DNA of 64,000 nt, taken from NCBI GenBank assembly GCA_003054695.1, contig QAZA01000021.1:1-64000 (forward strand), written 5' to 3'. The notes beneath the pieces are model-generated. The model ran no database searches. It was not told where the DNA came from and saw only the letters and a program-made list of their open reading frames with translations. Positions within the stretch are counted from its first letter, which is position 1. Each line of letters begins with the position of its first letter. Below are positions 25,725 through 34,397 of this stretch, piece after piece. Made by a program: the position numbers and the translations under genes. This DNA comes from Verrucomicrobia bacterium LW23 (GTDB taxonomy: Bacteria > Verrucomicrobiota > Verrucomicrobiia > Methylacidiphilales > UBA1321).

Positions 25725-26621
25725 ATGCCTTCGCTCGCACGCACTGCCTTTGTCCTCGGGGCCGGACTCGGCACCCGCCTGTTGCCCTGGACGCAATCGT
25801 GGCCCAAGCCGCTGCTGGAGATTGGCGGCCAGCCGCTCGTCACCTACGCGTTTCGACATCTGCAATCCGTTGGCGTGGAGCGCTTTATCGTCAACACCCA
25901 CCACTGCGCGGAGCGCTGGGCGCAGGTCTTTCCCAAGGCAGAGTGGAACGGCATTCCCATTACCTTTCGCCACGAGCCCGTGCTGCTGGAAACCGGCGGC
26001 GGCCTGCGCAATATCGAGGACCTGCTGCCCGGCGGCACGGACTCCGACGAACCGCTGCTCGTCTATAACGGCGACGTGATTACCGATACGCCGCTGGAGC
26101 CCCTGCTGCATCACCACGCGCAATCCGCCGCCGAGGTTACCCTGGCGGTGCGCGACGACGGCGGGCCGGCGCACATCAACTTTACGCCCGATGCCGCGGA
26201 CGGCCTGCTGGACGACGAGCACGGCCCGCTTGCGGTTGTGCCGGGCCGCGTCACGGATATCCGCGGCGCCCTCGGCGCGCCGCCCGGCACGGCCTGCCTG
26301 TTTACCGGCCTGTACGTGGTGCAGCCCCGCTTTTTGCGCCGGCTGGAGCCCGGCGTCAAGGCGTCGGTTATCCCGGCGTTTCTCCAGCTCATCCGCGAGG
26401 CGGCGGGCGGCGGTGCGGGGCTGGGCGCCGTGCTGCTGCGTCAGGGCACCTGGTGCGACGTCGGCACTTGCGCCACGTTTGCGGAGAAGGACGCCGAGCT
26501 TCGCGCCGCCGCCGGGCTGCCGGCGTCGGATTGCGAATCGACGCCGCCGTGGCCCACTAATCCTGCAAGGGCAGCGGCCGCGCCCGTGTCATCCGCACCA
26601 CGGCGTTCAACCAGCCCATAG
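25725..26621 (+). CDS. Sugar-phosphate nucleotidyltransferase (MurU/RmlA-like)
   Basis: A 298-residue NTP-transferase. The start of the Rossmann-like core is AFVLGAGLGTRLLPWT with the signature GxGTRL, followed by WPKPLLEIGGQPL, whose Lys contacts the sugar phosphate. LLVYNGDVITD gives the metal-binding Asp. The overall pattern (GGGLRNIEDLLPGG; VGTCATFAEKD at the end) is closest to MurNAc-1-phosphate uridylyltransferase or GDP-mannose pyrophosphorylase-like enzymes in cell-wall or glycan recycling. ATG 25725 puts the core 7 residues from the start; an ATG at 25689 is possible. The last 35 residues are Pro/Ala-rich. Confidence 0.85.
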   Translation: MPSLARTAFVLGAGLGTRLLPWTQSWPKPLLEIGGQPLVTYAFRHLQSVGVERFIVNTHHCAERWAQVFPKAEWNGIPITFRHEPVLLETGGGLRNIEDLLPGGTDSDEPLLVYNGDVITDTPLEPLLHHHAQSAAEVTLAVRDDGGPAHINFTPDAADGLLDDEHGPLAVVPGRVTDIRGALGAPPGTACLFTGLYVVQPRFLRRLEPGVKASVIPAFLQLIREAAGGGAGLGAVLLRQGTWCDVGTCATFAEKDAELRAAAGLPASDCESTPPWPTNPARAAAAPVSSAPRRSTSP

Positions 26622-26925
26622 CGGAATGAAGTATGCAAGCGAAAATTCTTGAGATCTGAAATAAAATCGCGAATGATTAGGTTTCAGTGGTTAGCGGGAT
26701 ACGTCCCAGATAAAAGATGCACCGTCTTTTTACAACATTCACGTACAAGTCTTGTAAACGACGGCGCAATCGCTTATTCTTTCCATAAATCCCCTTCCCT
26801 GGCCGCACGCTCAGGCGGAAATTGTGTCGCACAATGTTGCGACTGTTGTATCTGCCGCGGCGCGCAACACTTCCCTCCTGCGGATTTTTTTCACTGGATT
26901 CGCTGTCTGCTCCGGACCTTTACCG
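26622..26925. promoter_or_regulatory. AT-rich leader of the kinase-HDOD gene
   Basis: About 300 bases without a gene. The left half (26640-26790) is AT-rich for this genome and probably contains the promoter. A frame open from a GTG at 26824 continues into the kinase gene, but ATG 26926 is preferred as start. Confidence 0.35.
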
Positions 26926-29499
26926 ATGCTTGACGATTTTCCCACCCCCCATTCTTCCGACGAAGGCGCGGAACAGCGATCCACCTATCGGGGACATGGA
27001 ACCTCCAAAGGCGACGGCTCGCATCGGGACCACCATGCGCCCGCGCAGTACAATGGGCACGATGCGCCGGAAGGCTTTGAGTCGATCCCCGAAGGTTTTG
27101 AGCAAATGCCGGAGGGCTTTGAGCCCCTGCCGGAAGGCTTTGAGCCGCTGGAGGATGAGGCGCAGTACGAGCCCGAAGAGGAAGAAGGCGGCCACCATGG
27201 CGGCTTTCTCGGCCCGGTGCTGACGCAGCCCATGAACCCCGGCGACTCCGCGGCCGGTGGCAGCGGCGGCGGCGGGCAAAATAACGCGCACGGCGGGCAC
27301 CATCCCGGCGCTCAGTCGCACGGCGTGCACGGCTACCACCAGATACCCGAGCACCTGCAGGGCGGCAAGTACACCCAGTCCCTGGGGTACACCCAGTCGG
27401 TTGGCCAGGGTGAAAATGATGGCGACGGCTATTACGCGAACGATCCCCAGTACGGCGCACCCCAGCACGGCCACTACGCCGATGGCGAACTGACGCAGGC
27501 TGGCCTTTACAGCACGCAAGGGCAGGATAACCCGCTGACCACCCAGGGCGGCGGATTTCAGCAGTACACCCAGCTGCAGCCGGGCGAGCGCCTGGACCAG
27601 TTTGAGATTGTGCGCGAGGTGGCCCACGGCGGTATGGGTACCGTGTACAAGGCGCGCGATACCACGCTGGACCGCATCGTCGCCATCAAGATTCTGCACG
27701 ATACGTACGCCGCGAGCCCGCAGCACCAGGCCCAGTTTATCCAGGAGGCCCAGGCGGCCGCCGTGCTGCGTCACGCCAACATCGTACCGCTCTACTATGT
27801 CGGCCATCAGGGCAGCACCAACTATTTTGCGATGGCCTTTATCGAAGGCCTGACACTGGACCAGTACGTTGCCGCCAACGGCTGGCTGGACGGCCACCGC
27901 GCCCTGTGGTTTATGAAGCAGGCCGTCTCCGCCCTGGAGTACGCCGCGCGCTTCGGCATCATCCACCTGGATATCAAGCCCGGTAACTTCATCGTCGACC
28001 CGGACGACCTCATCATGCTCACCGACTTCGGTCTGGCCCGCCGCCGCCGCGAGGGTGAGGAAGAAGAGGACCAGGAACTGCTCGGCACCCCGCTCTACGC
28101 CAGCCCGGAGCACGTAACGCAGGGCCGCCCGGACATCCGCACGGACATGTACTGCCTGGGCGCCACGCTGTTCCACATGATGGCCGGCCGCCCGCCCTAC
28201 GAGTACGAGGAGCTGGAAGCCATCGCCCGCGCGCACCTGGAGGAGCCGTTCCCCACGCAAAAAGCGATCGACTGCGGCATCAGCACCGGCTGGATCTCCC
28301 TGATGCGCCGCCTGATGGAGAAGGACCCCGAAGCGCGCTTCCAGACGCACGCGGAGATTCACGAAGTGCTGGCCAGGGTGGAGGATTACCGCTACGGCCC
28401 CGGCCTCATCTGCGTCCCGCCCACGCACCGCACCCGCGGCGTACCGCGCGGCACCGGCAGCACGCCGGAGAGCCTGTTTGGCCTGCTGCCCTGGGGCGTG
28501 GAGGTGGAGATCGGCGAGATCCGCTTCTCCGAAATGGCCCGCCACGACATGGTGGAGGACCTCATCAAAAACCGCTGCAACTACATGAAGTTGCAGATGT
28601 TGCTGACCGACATCAAGGAGCTGTGCACCCCCGCGGACAGCCACAATCTGGTGGAACTCGTTACCCTGATGGACCAGGAGCCGACCTTTGCGGCCACCAT
28701 CAGCGAGCTGGCCGAATTCATGGCCAAGCTGATGCGCACCCGCGTGACGGAAGAGCGCATGAAGCTCGAGCTCGTCGGCATGAGCCGCGCCAGCAACCTG
28801 GCCCTCACCGTCACCATGCTTAAAAACGCATGGCAAAGCCCCCAAAGCCCGTTGCACTGGAACGGTTTGTGGCAGCACGGCATCTACACCGGCCTGCTGA
28901 TGGAGATGATGTTTGAGATGCTCGAACTGCCCCAAAGCGGCCAGGAGTACACCTGCGGCCTGCTGCACGACGTCGGCAAACTGGTGCTGCACGAGCTCTT
29001 TCCCAGCCTCTACCCGCGCATCATTTTGCAAAGCATGCGCACCGATACCGACCTGTGCGAGGTAGAACGCGAAGTCCTCGGCATGGACCACGCCGAAGCC
29101 GGCTTCCTGTGGCTGCGCCAGAACCGCCTGCCGCGCAACCTCTTCCGCGTCGTCGGCAGCCACGAGTGCCCGTCCGAGCCCATCAGCGCCGGCATGAGCC
29201 TCCTGAGCACCACCGGCTCCCTCTTCGGCGGCGGCGGCCCCAAGCTCGACGTGGAGCTGTGCAGCCACGCCGCCTACAGCGCCAGCCACCTGGCCAAACT
29301 CCTGGGCCTCGGCTTTACCGGCAACACCGTGATGGAGCAAAAAGACTGGGGCATGCTCCACAGCACCCAGTTTCTCTGGAACAGCCGCGTCAAACAAGAC
29401 GTCGCCTGGGAAGACTTCATCGCCTTCTTCACCAAAGACTGCGCGGAACTCCCCGACCTCTCCGTAGCCAAGCTGGCCCGCGCGGCGGACCAGGAGTAG
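26926..29499 (+). CDS. Ser/Thr protein kinase fused to an HDOD domain
   Basis: An 857-residue fusion. Residues about 46-80 hold four tandem heptads of the form PEGFEPL; a Gly/His/Gln-rich linker follows. The PknB-like kinase is at about 226-490: glycine loop VAHGGMGTVYKARD, VAIK lysine, HLDIKPGNF (Asp349, Lys351), DFGLARR and GTPLYASPEH. The residue before the catalytic Asp is Leu, so it is not an RD kinase. Residues about 560-800 are an HDOD module (LLHDVGKLVLHELFP), usually a signalling or protein-interaction domain without hydrolase activity. It likely phosphorylates cytoplasmic partners. No transmembrane helix is present. ATG 26926 was chosen over an upstream GTG. Confidence 0.9.
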   Translation: MLDDFPTPHSSDEGAEQRSTYRGHGTSKGDGSHRDHHAPAQYNGHDAPEGFESIPEGFEQMPEGFEPLPEGFEPLEDEAQYEPEEEEGGHHGGFLGPVLTQPMNPGDSAAGGSGGGGQNNAHGGHHPGAQSHGVHGYHQIPEHLQGGKYTQSLGYTQSVGQGENDGDGYYANDPQYGAPQHGHYADGELTQAGLYSTQGQDNPLTTQGGGFQQYTQLQPGERLDQFEIVREVAHGGMGTVYKARDTTLDRIVAIKILHDTYAASPQHQAQFIQEAQAAAVLRHANIVPLYYVGHQGSTNYFAMAFIEGLTLDQYVAANGWLDGHRALWFMKQAVSALEYAARFGIIHLDIKPGNFIVDPDDLIMLTDFGLARRRREGEEEEDQELLGTPLYASPEHVTQGRPDIRTDMYCLGATLFHMMAGRPPYEYEELEAIARAHLEEPFPTQKAIDCGISTGWISLMRRLMEKDPEARFQTHAEIHEVLARVEDYRYGPGLICVPPTHRTRGVPRGTGSTPESLFGLLPWGVEVEIGEIRFSEMARHDMVEDLIKNRCNYMKLQMLLTDIKELCTPADSHNLVELVTLMDQEPTFAATISELAEFMAKLMRTRVTEERMKLELVGMSRASNLALTVTMLKNAWQSPQSPLHWNGLWQHGIYTGLLMEMMFEMLELPQSGQEYTCGLLHDVGKLVLHELFPSLYPRIILQSMRTDTDLCEVEREVLGMDHAEAGFLWLRQNRLPRNLFRVVGSHECPSEPISAGMSLLSTTGSLFGGGGPKLDVELCSHAAYSASHLAKLLGLGFTGNTVMEQKDWGMLHSTQFLWNSRVKQDVAWEDFIAFFTKDCAELPDLSVAKLARAADQE

Positions 29500-29603
29500 G
29501 GTTTCAGTCGGAGTGCACACCAGAGCCCTCTGAAATCCCCGAATTTCCCCCCATCCTCGTGCTTGCGTCTCGGCATGGGTAATGCTAGGCTGCTCCGCTC
29601 CAC

Positions 29604-30893
29604 ATGCTTGACATCAAGATTTTCCGGGAACAGCCCGATGAGACGCGACGCAGACTCGCGACGCGCGGCCGTGGCGACGAAACGCGGGTGACCGAAGTGC
29701 TGGAGCAGGACGAACTGCGCCGCAAGCTCATTGCCACCGTGGAGGCCCTCAAGGCCGAGCGCAATCGCATCTCCAAAGAAGTCGGCATCCGCAAAGCGCA
29801 AAAGCTCTCCGCCGACGACCTGTTCGCCAAGATCAAGAGCATCCCCGAGGAGATCGCCCTCCTCGACGCCAAGCTTACCGAGGTCGACGCCTCGCGCGAC
29901 GCCCTCCTGCTTACCCTGCCCAACCTCCCGCACGAGAGCGTGCCCGAGGGCGACGAAAGCGCCAACCGCGTGGAGCGCAGCTGGGGCGAGAAACCTGTTT
30001 TCCCCGAAGGCTTTACGCCGCTGCCCCACTGGGAGCTGGCGGAAAAGCTCGGCATCCTGGATTTAGGCCGCGCCACCAAGGTCAGCGGCAGCGGGTTCGT
30101 CGTGTTTAAAGGCGCCGGCGCGCGGCTGGAACGCGTTCTGGTGCAATACCTTCTGGATATCCACACCCGCGAGCACGGCTATACGGAAATCAATACCCCG
30201 TTCGTCGTGCGCCGCGAGTGCATGGTAGGCACCGGCCAGCTCCCCAAGTTTGAGGAGGACATGTACGGCATTCGCGACGACGAACTCTTTCTCATCCCCA
30301 CGTCGGAAGTCTCGGTAACCAACCTGCACCGCGACGAACTTCTGCGCCATGACGAACTGCCCATCCGCTACGCCGCCTACTCGCCATGCTTTCGCCGCGA
30401 GGCGGGCAGCGCGGGCAAGGATACGCGCGGCATGATTCGCGTACATCAATTTGATAAAGTCGAACTGGTGCATATAGTAAGAGCGGAGGATTCGTACGCC
30501 ACGCTCGAGACTCTCGTTGGCCACGCGGAGCGCATCCTCCAGGATCTGGGCCTGCACTATCGCGTGCTGTGCCTCAGCACGGGCGACATGGGCTTCACCG
30601 CGGCAAAATGTTACGATATAGAAGTGTGGGCTCCCGGCCTGGGTACATGGCTGGAAGTATCTTCTTGCAGTAACTGCGAAGATTTTCAGGCAAGACGCAT
30701 GAACTTGCGCTATAAAGATAAAGATGGAAAAAACGTTCCGTGCCACACATTGAACGGATCTGGCACGGCACTTGCCCGCCTTTTTATCGCGCTTGTGGAA
30801 ACCTACCAGCGGCCCGACGGCTCCATCCACCTCCCCGAAAAACTCCGGCCTTACTTTGGCTCCGATATCATTCCCCCTCTCCCCTCCGTATGA
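29604..30893 (+). CDS. serS: Seryl-tRNA synthetase
   Basis: A 429-residue class II synthetase that charges tRNA-Ser. The N-terminal antiparallel coiled-coil arm (about 25-105) begins MLDIKIFREQPDETRRRL. The catalytic domain has motif 2 in FRREAGSAGKDTRGMIRVHQF and motif 3 in LNGSGTALARLFIALVETYQ; IPTSEVSVTNLH and SSCSNCEDFQARRMNLRY are SerS-specific blocks. Length and order are normal. It overlaps the protease gene by ATGA at 30890, so the two are probably translated from one mRNA. Confidence 0.98.
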   Translation: MLDIKIFREQPDETRRRLATRGRGDETRVTEVLEQDELRRKLIATVEALKAERNRISKEVGIRKAQKLSADDLFAKIKSIPEEIALLDAKLTEVDASRDALLLTLPNLPHESVPEGDESANRVERSWGEKPVFPEGFTPLPHWELAEKLGILDLGRATKVSGSGFVVFKGAGARLERVLVQYLLDIHTREHGYTEINTPFVVRRECMVGTGQLPKFEEDMYGIRDDELFLIPTSEVSVTNLHRDELLRHDELPIRYAAYSPCFRREAGSAGKDTRGMIRVHQFDKVELVHIVRAEDSYATLETLVGHAERILQDLGLHYRVLCLSTGDMGFTAAKCYDIEVWAPGLGTWLEVSSCSNCEDFQARRMNLRYKDKDGKNVPCHTLNGSGTALARLFIALVETYQRPDGSIHLPEKLRPYFGSDIIPPLPSV

Positions 30894-33313
30894 ACACCAG
30901 GCGCGGCGCAATCACTTGCATCCCAACGGCTAAGGCAGCGTTCTCTGCAGCACTCCCCGTGCTGGCAAGCCTGCTCATTCTCCAGCCCTCCACCTGCGTA
31001 AAGGCTGGCGACGCCCCGCTTCTGCAGACCGGCCCCGGCACCTCCATCACCGCCCCGGCCCCGGCTGAAGATGCACAACTTGCCGAGGCCATGCGGCAAA
31101 TCCTGCTGGCCCAGGAGACACCCGCGCCGGCCGCCGCTACCAACGCGCCCGCAGCCGACGCGCCGGAAGTGGCCAAGACGGACAGCAAGGTAACGCCCGC
31201 GACGCAGGATCAGCGCCCCGTCATCAAGCGCACCGTCAAGCAGAACAATCCGCAGAAAGACGGCAAGATCATCATGAGCGTCAGCAAAATGATGGAGCGC
31301 ATGCACTACCTGCAGCGCTCCATGGACGCCGCGATGTCGCAGAAGATACTGCGCGCCTACATGGAGTACCTGGACTACAACCACCTCATCTTCCTGCAGA
31401 GCGACTTTGACGAGTTTGACGCCAAGTATGGCAAAAAATTTGGTGACTACTATGAGCGCGGCGACGCCACCCCCGCCTTCAACATCTTCAACCGCTTCCT
31501 CGAGCGCCTGGAGCAGCGCACCGCGCTAATCGACCGCCTGGTGAAGGAAAAGTACGACTTCACCGCCACCGACGTCTACCTGCCCGACCGCGAGAAAGCC
31601 GCCTGGCCCAAGGACGACGCCGAGGCCGAGACGCTGTGGCGCAGCCGCGTGAAGCTGGACCTGCTGGCCGGCCGCCTGGAGAAGACGCCCGAGGAGACCG
31701 TCATCAAACGTATCGTGCGCCGCCACAACAACTTGCTTAAGGACATGGGCGAGTACGACGACGAGGAAGTGGTGACCGCGTTCCTCAACGCCATGACGCG
31801 CGTGTACGACCCGCACTCGGACTACATGAACCAGAGCGAGTCCGAGAACTTCAAGATCTCCATGATGGACATGAAGCTCACCGGCATCGGCGCCGAGCTT
31901 CGCACCGAGGACGGCTACGCCAAGGTCGTCCGCCTCGTCCCCGGCGGCCCCGCCGAAAAGGACAAGCGCCTGAAGCCGAATGACCGCATCGTCTCCGTCG
32001 CCCAGGGCGACGAGCCGAGCGTGGACGTCGTCGACATGAAGCTGCAAAAAGTCGTCGAGCTGATACGCGGCAAAAAAGGCTCCACCGTACGCCTGAGCGT
32101 GCTGCCCGCCGGCGCCCCCGAAGGCGCGCCCCGCGTGGAAATCACCATCAAGCGTGACGAAATCAAGCTGGTCGATCAAAAAGCGACTGGCAAGGTGTAC
32201 GATATTACGACAGCCACCGGCGAAAAGCGCATCGGCTACGTCTCCCTCCCGTCTTTCTACCGCAACACGAGTGACGACGTGGAGAAGATCATCAAGCGCC
32301 TGAAAGAGGAGAAAGTCTCCGGCATTATTCTGGACCTGCGCCGCAACGGTGGCGGCCTGCTCGACGAAGCCGTCGACCTCGCCGGCCTGTTCTTCAAGCG
32401 CGGCCCCGTGGTGCAAGTCAAGGACAGCTTTGGCCGCACGCAGACGCTGCAGGACAGCAACCCCACCATCGTGTACGACGGGCCCCTGATCGTCCTGGTC
32501 GGCCACCTCAGCGCCTCCGCGTCGGAGATCGTCGCCGGCGCGCTGCAGGACATGGGCCGCGCCGTCATCGTGGGCGACAAAAGCACGCACGGCAAAGGCA
32601 CGGTGCAAAACCTCATTGAGCTGAAGAGCGCCATCCCCGGCCTGGGCGACAGCGGCAACCTCAAAATCACGGTGCAGAAGTTCTTCCGCATCAGCGGCGG
32701 TTCCACCCAGGTCAAAGGCGTCGAGTCCGACATCAACCTGCCCTCCCTGTACGACTACTACGACATGGGCGAAGGCAAGCTGCCCAACAGCCTCCCCTAC
32801 GATGTCGTCGACAAAGTGCCTTTTACCATGGACGACCGCGTCAGCTCCTACCTCTCCGACCTGCGCACCAAATCGCAGGCCCGCGTGAAGGACAGCCAGG
32901 ACTTTAAATACGTGCAGGAGGACATTGACCGCTGGCTCAAGAAAAAGACCAACCTCACCATCAGCCTCAACGAGGCGGACCGCGTGAAGGAAAAGGACGA
33001 AATCGCCGCCATCGCCGCCGCCCGCAAGAAGGAACGCGCCGCCCGGCCCACCAACGGCCCCAAAGTGTGGGACCTGACGCTGGACGCCGCGGAAAAGAAG
33101 CTGCCCCTTACAGAAGCCAAGAAGAAGGAGCCCAGCCCCGTCCCGAACCCCACGCAGGACAGCAGCTCCGCCAGCAACCCCGTCAACGCCGAAGAAGAAG
33201 ACAACGCCCCCACCTTCGACCCGCAACTCGACGAGTCGCTCAACATCATGGTCGACTACATCGACATGCTGAATAACAAGCACACGCCCGAGACGTCGAC
33301 GGTGAAAAAGTAG
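30890..33313 (+). CDS. prc: Tail-specific periplasmic protease (S41, Prc-like)
   Basis: An 807-residue carboxy-terminal processing protease. A signal peptide lies within the first 35 residues (FSAALPVLASLLILQPS). The N-terminal Prc domain contains YLDYNHLIFLQSDFDEF; a PDZ domain (LTGIGAELRTEDGYAKV, VVRLVPGGPAEKD) follows. The S41 catalytic dyad is Ser in SASASEIVAG (Ser543) and Lys569 in THGKGTVQ. A C-terminal DUF3340-like part completes the E. coli Prc plan. It degrades periplasmic proteins from their C-termini. The C-terminal 90 residues are charged and partly low complexity. A palindromic element begins 8 bases past the stop. Confidence 0.95.
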   Translation: MNTRRGAITCIPTAKAAFSAALPVLASLLILQPSTCVKAGDAPLLQTGPGTSITAPAPAEDAQLAEAMRQILLAQETPAPAAATNAPAADAPEVAKTDSKVTPATQDQRPVIKRTVKQNNPQKDGKIIMSVSKMMERMHYLQRSMDAAMSQKILRAYMEYLDYNHLIFLQSDFDEFDAKYGKKFGDYYERGDATPAFNIFNRFLERLEQRTALIDRLVKEKYDFTATDVYLPDREKAAWPKDDAEAETLWRSRVKLDLLAGRLEKTPEETVIKRIVRRHNNLLKDMGEYDDEEVVTAFLNAMTRVYDPHSDYMNQSESENFKISMMDMKLTGIGAELRTEDGYAKVVRLVPGGPAEKDKRLKPNDRIVSVAQGDEPSVDVVDMKLQKVVELIRGKKGSTVRLSVLPAGAPEGAPRVEITIKRDEIKLVDQKATGKVYDITTATGEKRIGYVSLPSFYRNTSDDVEKIIKRLKEEKVSGIILDLRRNGGGLLDEAVDLAGLFFKRGPVVQVKDSFGRTQTLQDSNPTIVYDGPLIVLVGHLSASASEIVAGALQDMGRAVIVGDKSTHGKGTVQNLIELKSAIPGLGDSGNLKITVQKFFRISGGSTQVKGVESDINLPSLYDYYDMGEGKLPNSLPYDVVDKVPFTMDDRVSSYLSDLRTKSQARVKDSQDFKYVQEDIDRWLKKKTNLTISLNEADRVKEKDEIAAIAAARKKERAARPTNGPKVWDLTLDAAEKKLPLTEAKKKEPSPVPNPTQDSSSASNPVNAEEEDNAPTFDPQLDESLNIMVDYIDMLNNKHTPETSTVKK

Positions 33314-33320
33314 GCGTCTA

Positions 33321-33483
33321 AGACCAATTGTCGGAATAAACCGGTACACTGGTAGAGGCGATTTGAGATGAGGGCAAGGCGAGGCTGAGGGAGTGCATTT
33401 GAAAAATGCATGACCGAAGACTCAACGCCGCCCTCGCTCAAAAGCGTCCCGCTAATGTACCGGTTTATTCCAATAATTGGTCT
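33321..33483 (+). repeat. AGACCAATT palindromic element, copy A
   Basis: A 163-bp element whose ends are inverted repeats (AGACCAATTGTCGGAATAAA at the left; the right end is its near-complement ending AATTGGTCT). Terminal arms match over about 30 positions with a few mismatches. The centre includes a TGCATTT/AAATGCA hairpin. It occupies the gap between the convergent prc gene and the gene at 33592. There is no transposase. Copies B and C are at 51360 and 58036. Confidence 0.85.
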
Positions 33484-33591
33484 AAGCGGCGTGCGCGCAG
33501 GGACTTGCGCTTTCGATAGCGCGTGCTGAGCAAACCTTAACGACAAAGCCCGGATCTGAAAAGGCCCGGGCTTTTTTCATTGTGCATCGCG

Positions 33592-34254
33592 CTACTGCCG
33601 AGTTTCCGAAAACCGAATCTCCATGTAGACGCGGTTGCCCCCGGGCGAATCATCTGTTTTCTTCACGATGCCAAAGAGCGTAGATTTGCCTGTCCACATG
33701 GCGGCGATGGTTCGGAAGCGAGGCAGCGAGCGATCCTTCTCCAGCCAGGTCGCAGCGCCAGGATTCAGTACCACATGCCTGGCAAGCATCGTGACGGCGG
33801 CCTCGGCCACCTTCTTGTCGTCGATTGAATAGGTGTCAATATGGTTGCTGTCCAGTTCGCCCTGGCGCAACGTCAGCCTATTTGCGCTCACAAATCGCTC
33901 CAGATTCGCCTCGGGAACCTCCACGCATGCCCAGTATCGATTAATCCCGTTGGCTTCACGGTGAGTCGCGGCAAGCAGCCTCGCGCCGGCCAACTTAAGC
34001 GAGGAGCCTGCGGCCAGTTGCTCCACGCCAATGGGCTTGGGCCTTAGCCAGTCCTCAATGCTGTTGCCGACGTGTTCAAGCTGTGTGGTCAGTAATGAAA
34101 ACAGCACGACGGCGACAATATCAAGGCCGTTAAAGCCGCCTCTCTTGAGAACACAATAGTTAAAAGCCCGCCATAAAACGTAGATAGCCAGAAATGCATA
34201 GCCACAAACGACGACTACGAGAATGGCCCAAATTTCATCGCTGGATAGCGTCAT
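33592..34254 (-). CDS. Two-helix membrane protein of unknown function
   Basis: A 220-residue protein. ATG 34254 has GGAG ten bases upstream; a longer frame to 34371 is less likely. Two hydrophobic helices (IWAILVVVVCGYAFLAIYVL and LDIVAVVLFSLLTTQLEHVG) are followed by a soluble 150-residue part (SLKLAGARLLAATH, INRYWACVEVPEANLERFVS, GNRVYMEIRFSE) with no known motif. It is not recognised. Confidence 0.6.
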   Translation of the reverse strand: MTLSSDEIWAILVVVVCGYAFLAIYVLWRAFNYCVLKRGGFNGLDIVAVVLFSLLTTQLEHVGNSIEDWLRPKPIGVEQLAAGSSLKLAGARLLAATHREANGINRYWACVEVPEANLERFVSANRLTLRQGELDSNHIDTYSIDDKKVAEAAVTMLARHVVLNPGAATWLEKDRSLPRFRTIAAMWTGKSTLFGIVKKTDDSPGGNRVYMEIRFSETRQ

Positions 34255-34397
34255 AATGTAACTCCGGCCTGGCAGAGCTTTAACATTGCCGTCCAACTTG
34301 TGTGCCCTTTGATCCTTTGCCAAGCACAAAGTGGGAGTGCACTTGGTACCCGAATGCGTTTTACTTTCCACACCGCCCCGCGCTACACTGGCGCTAC

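Noticed and set aside
26920-29520. 866-codon open frame antisense to the kinase-HDOD gene
   Set aside because: It exactly mirrors a well-supported kinase gene. Long antisense frames are expected in GC-rich DNA; the product shows no motif and is His/Val/Ala-rich as such shadows are.
31526-33349. 607-codon open frame antisense to prc
   Set aside because: Shadow of the strongly supported S41 protease gene, with biased composition and no domain.
33321-33546. Peptide frames through the AGACCAATT elements (PIIGINRYI... in all copies)
   Set aside because: They follow from copies of the same repeat being identical; no start signals or independent conservation are seen, so they are not annotated as genes.
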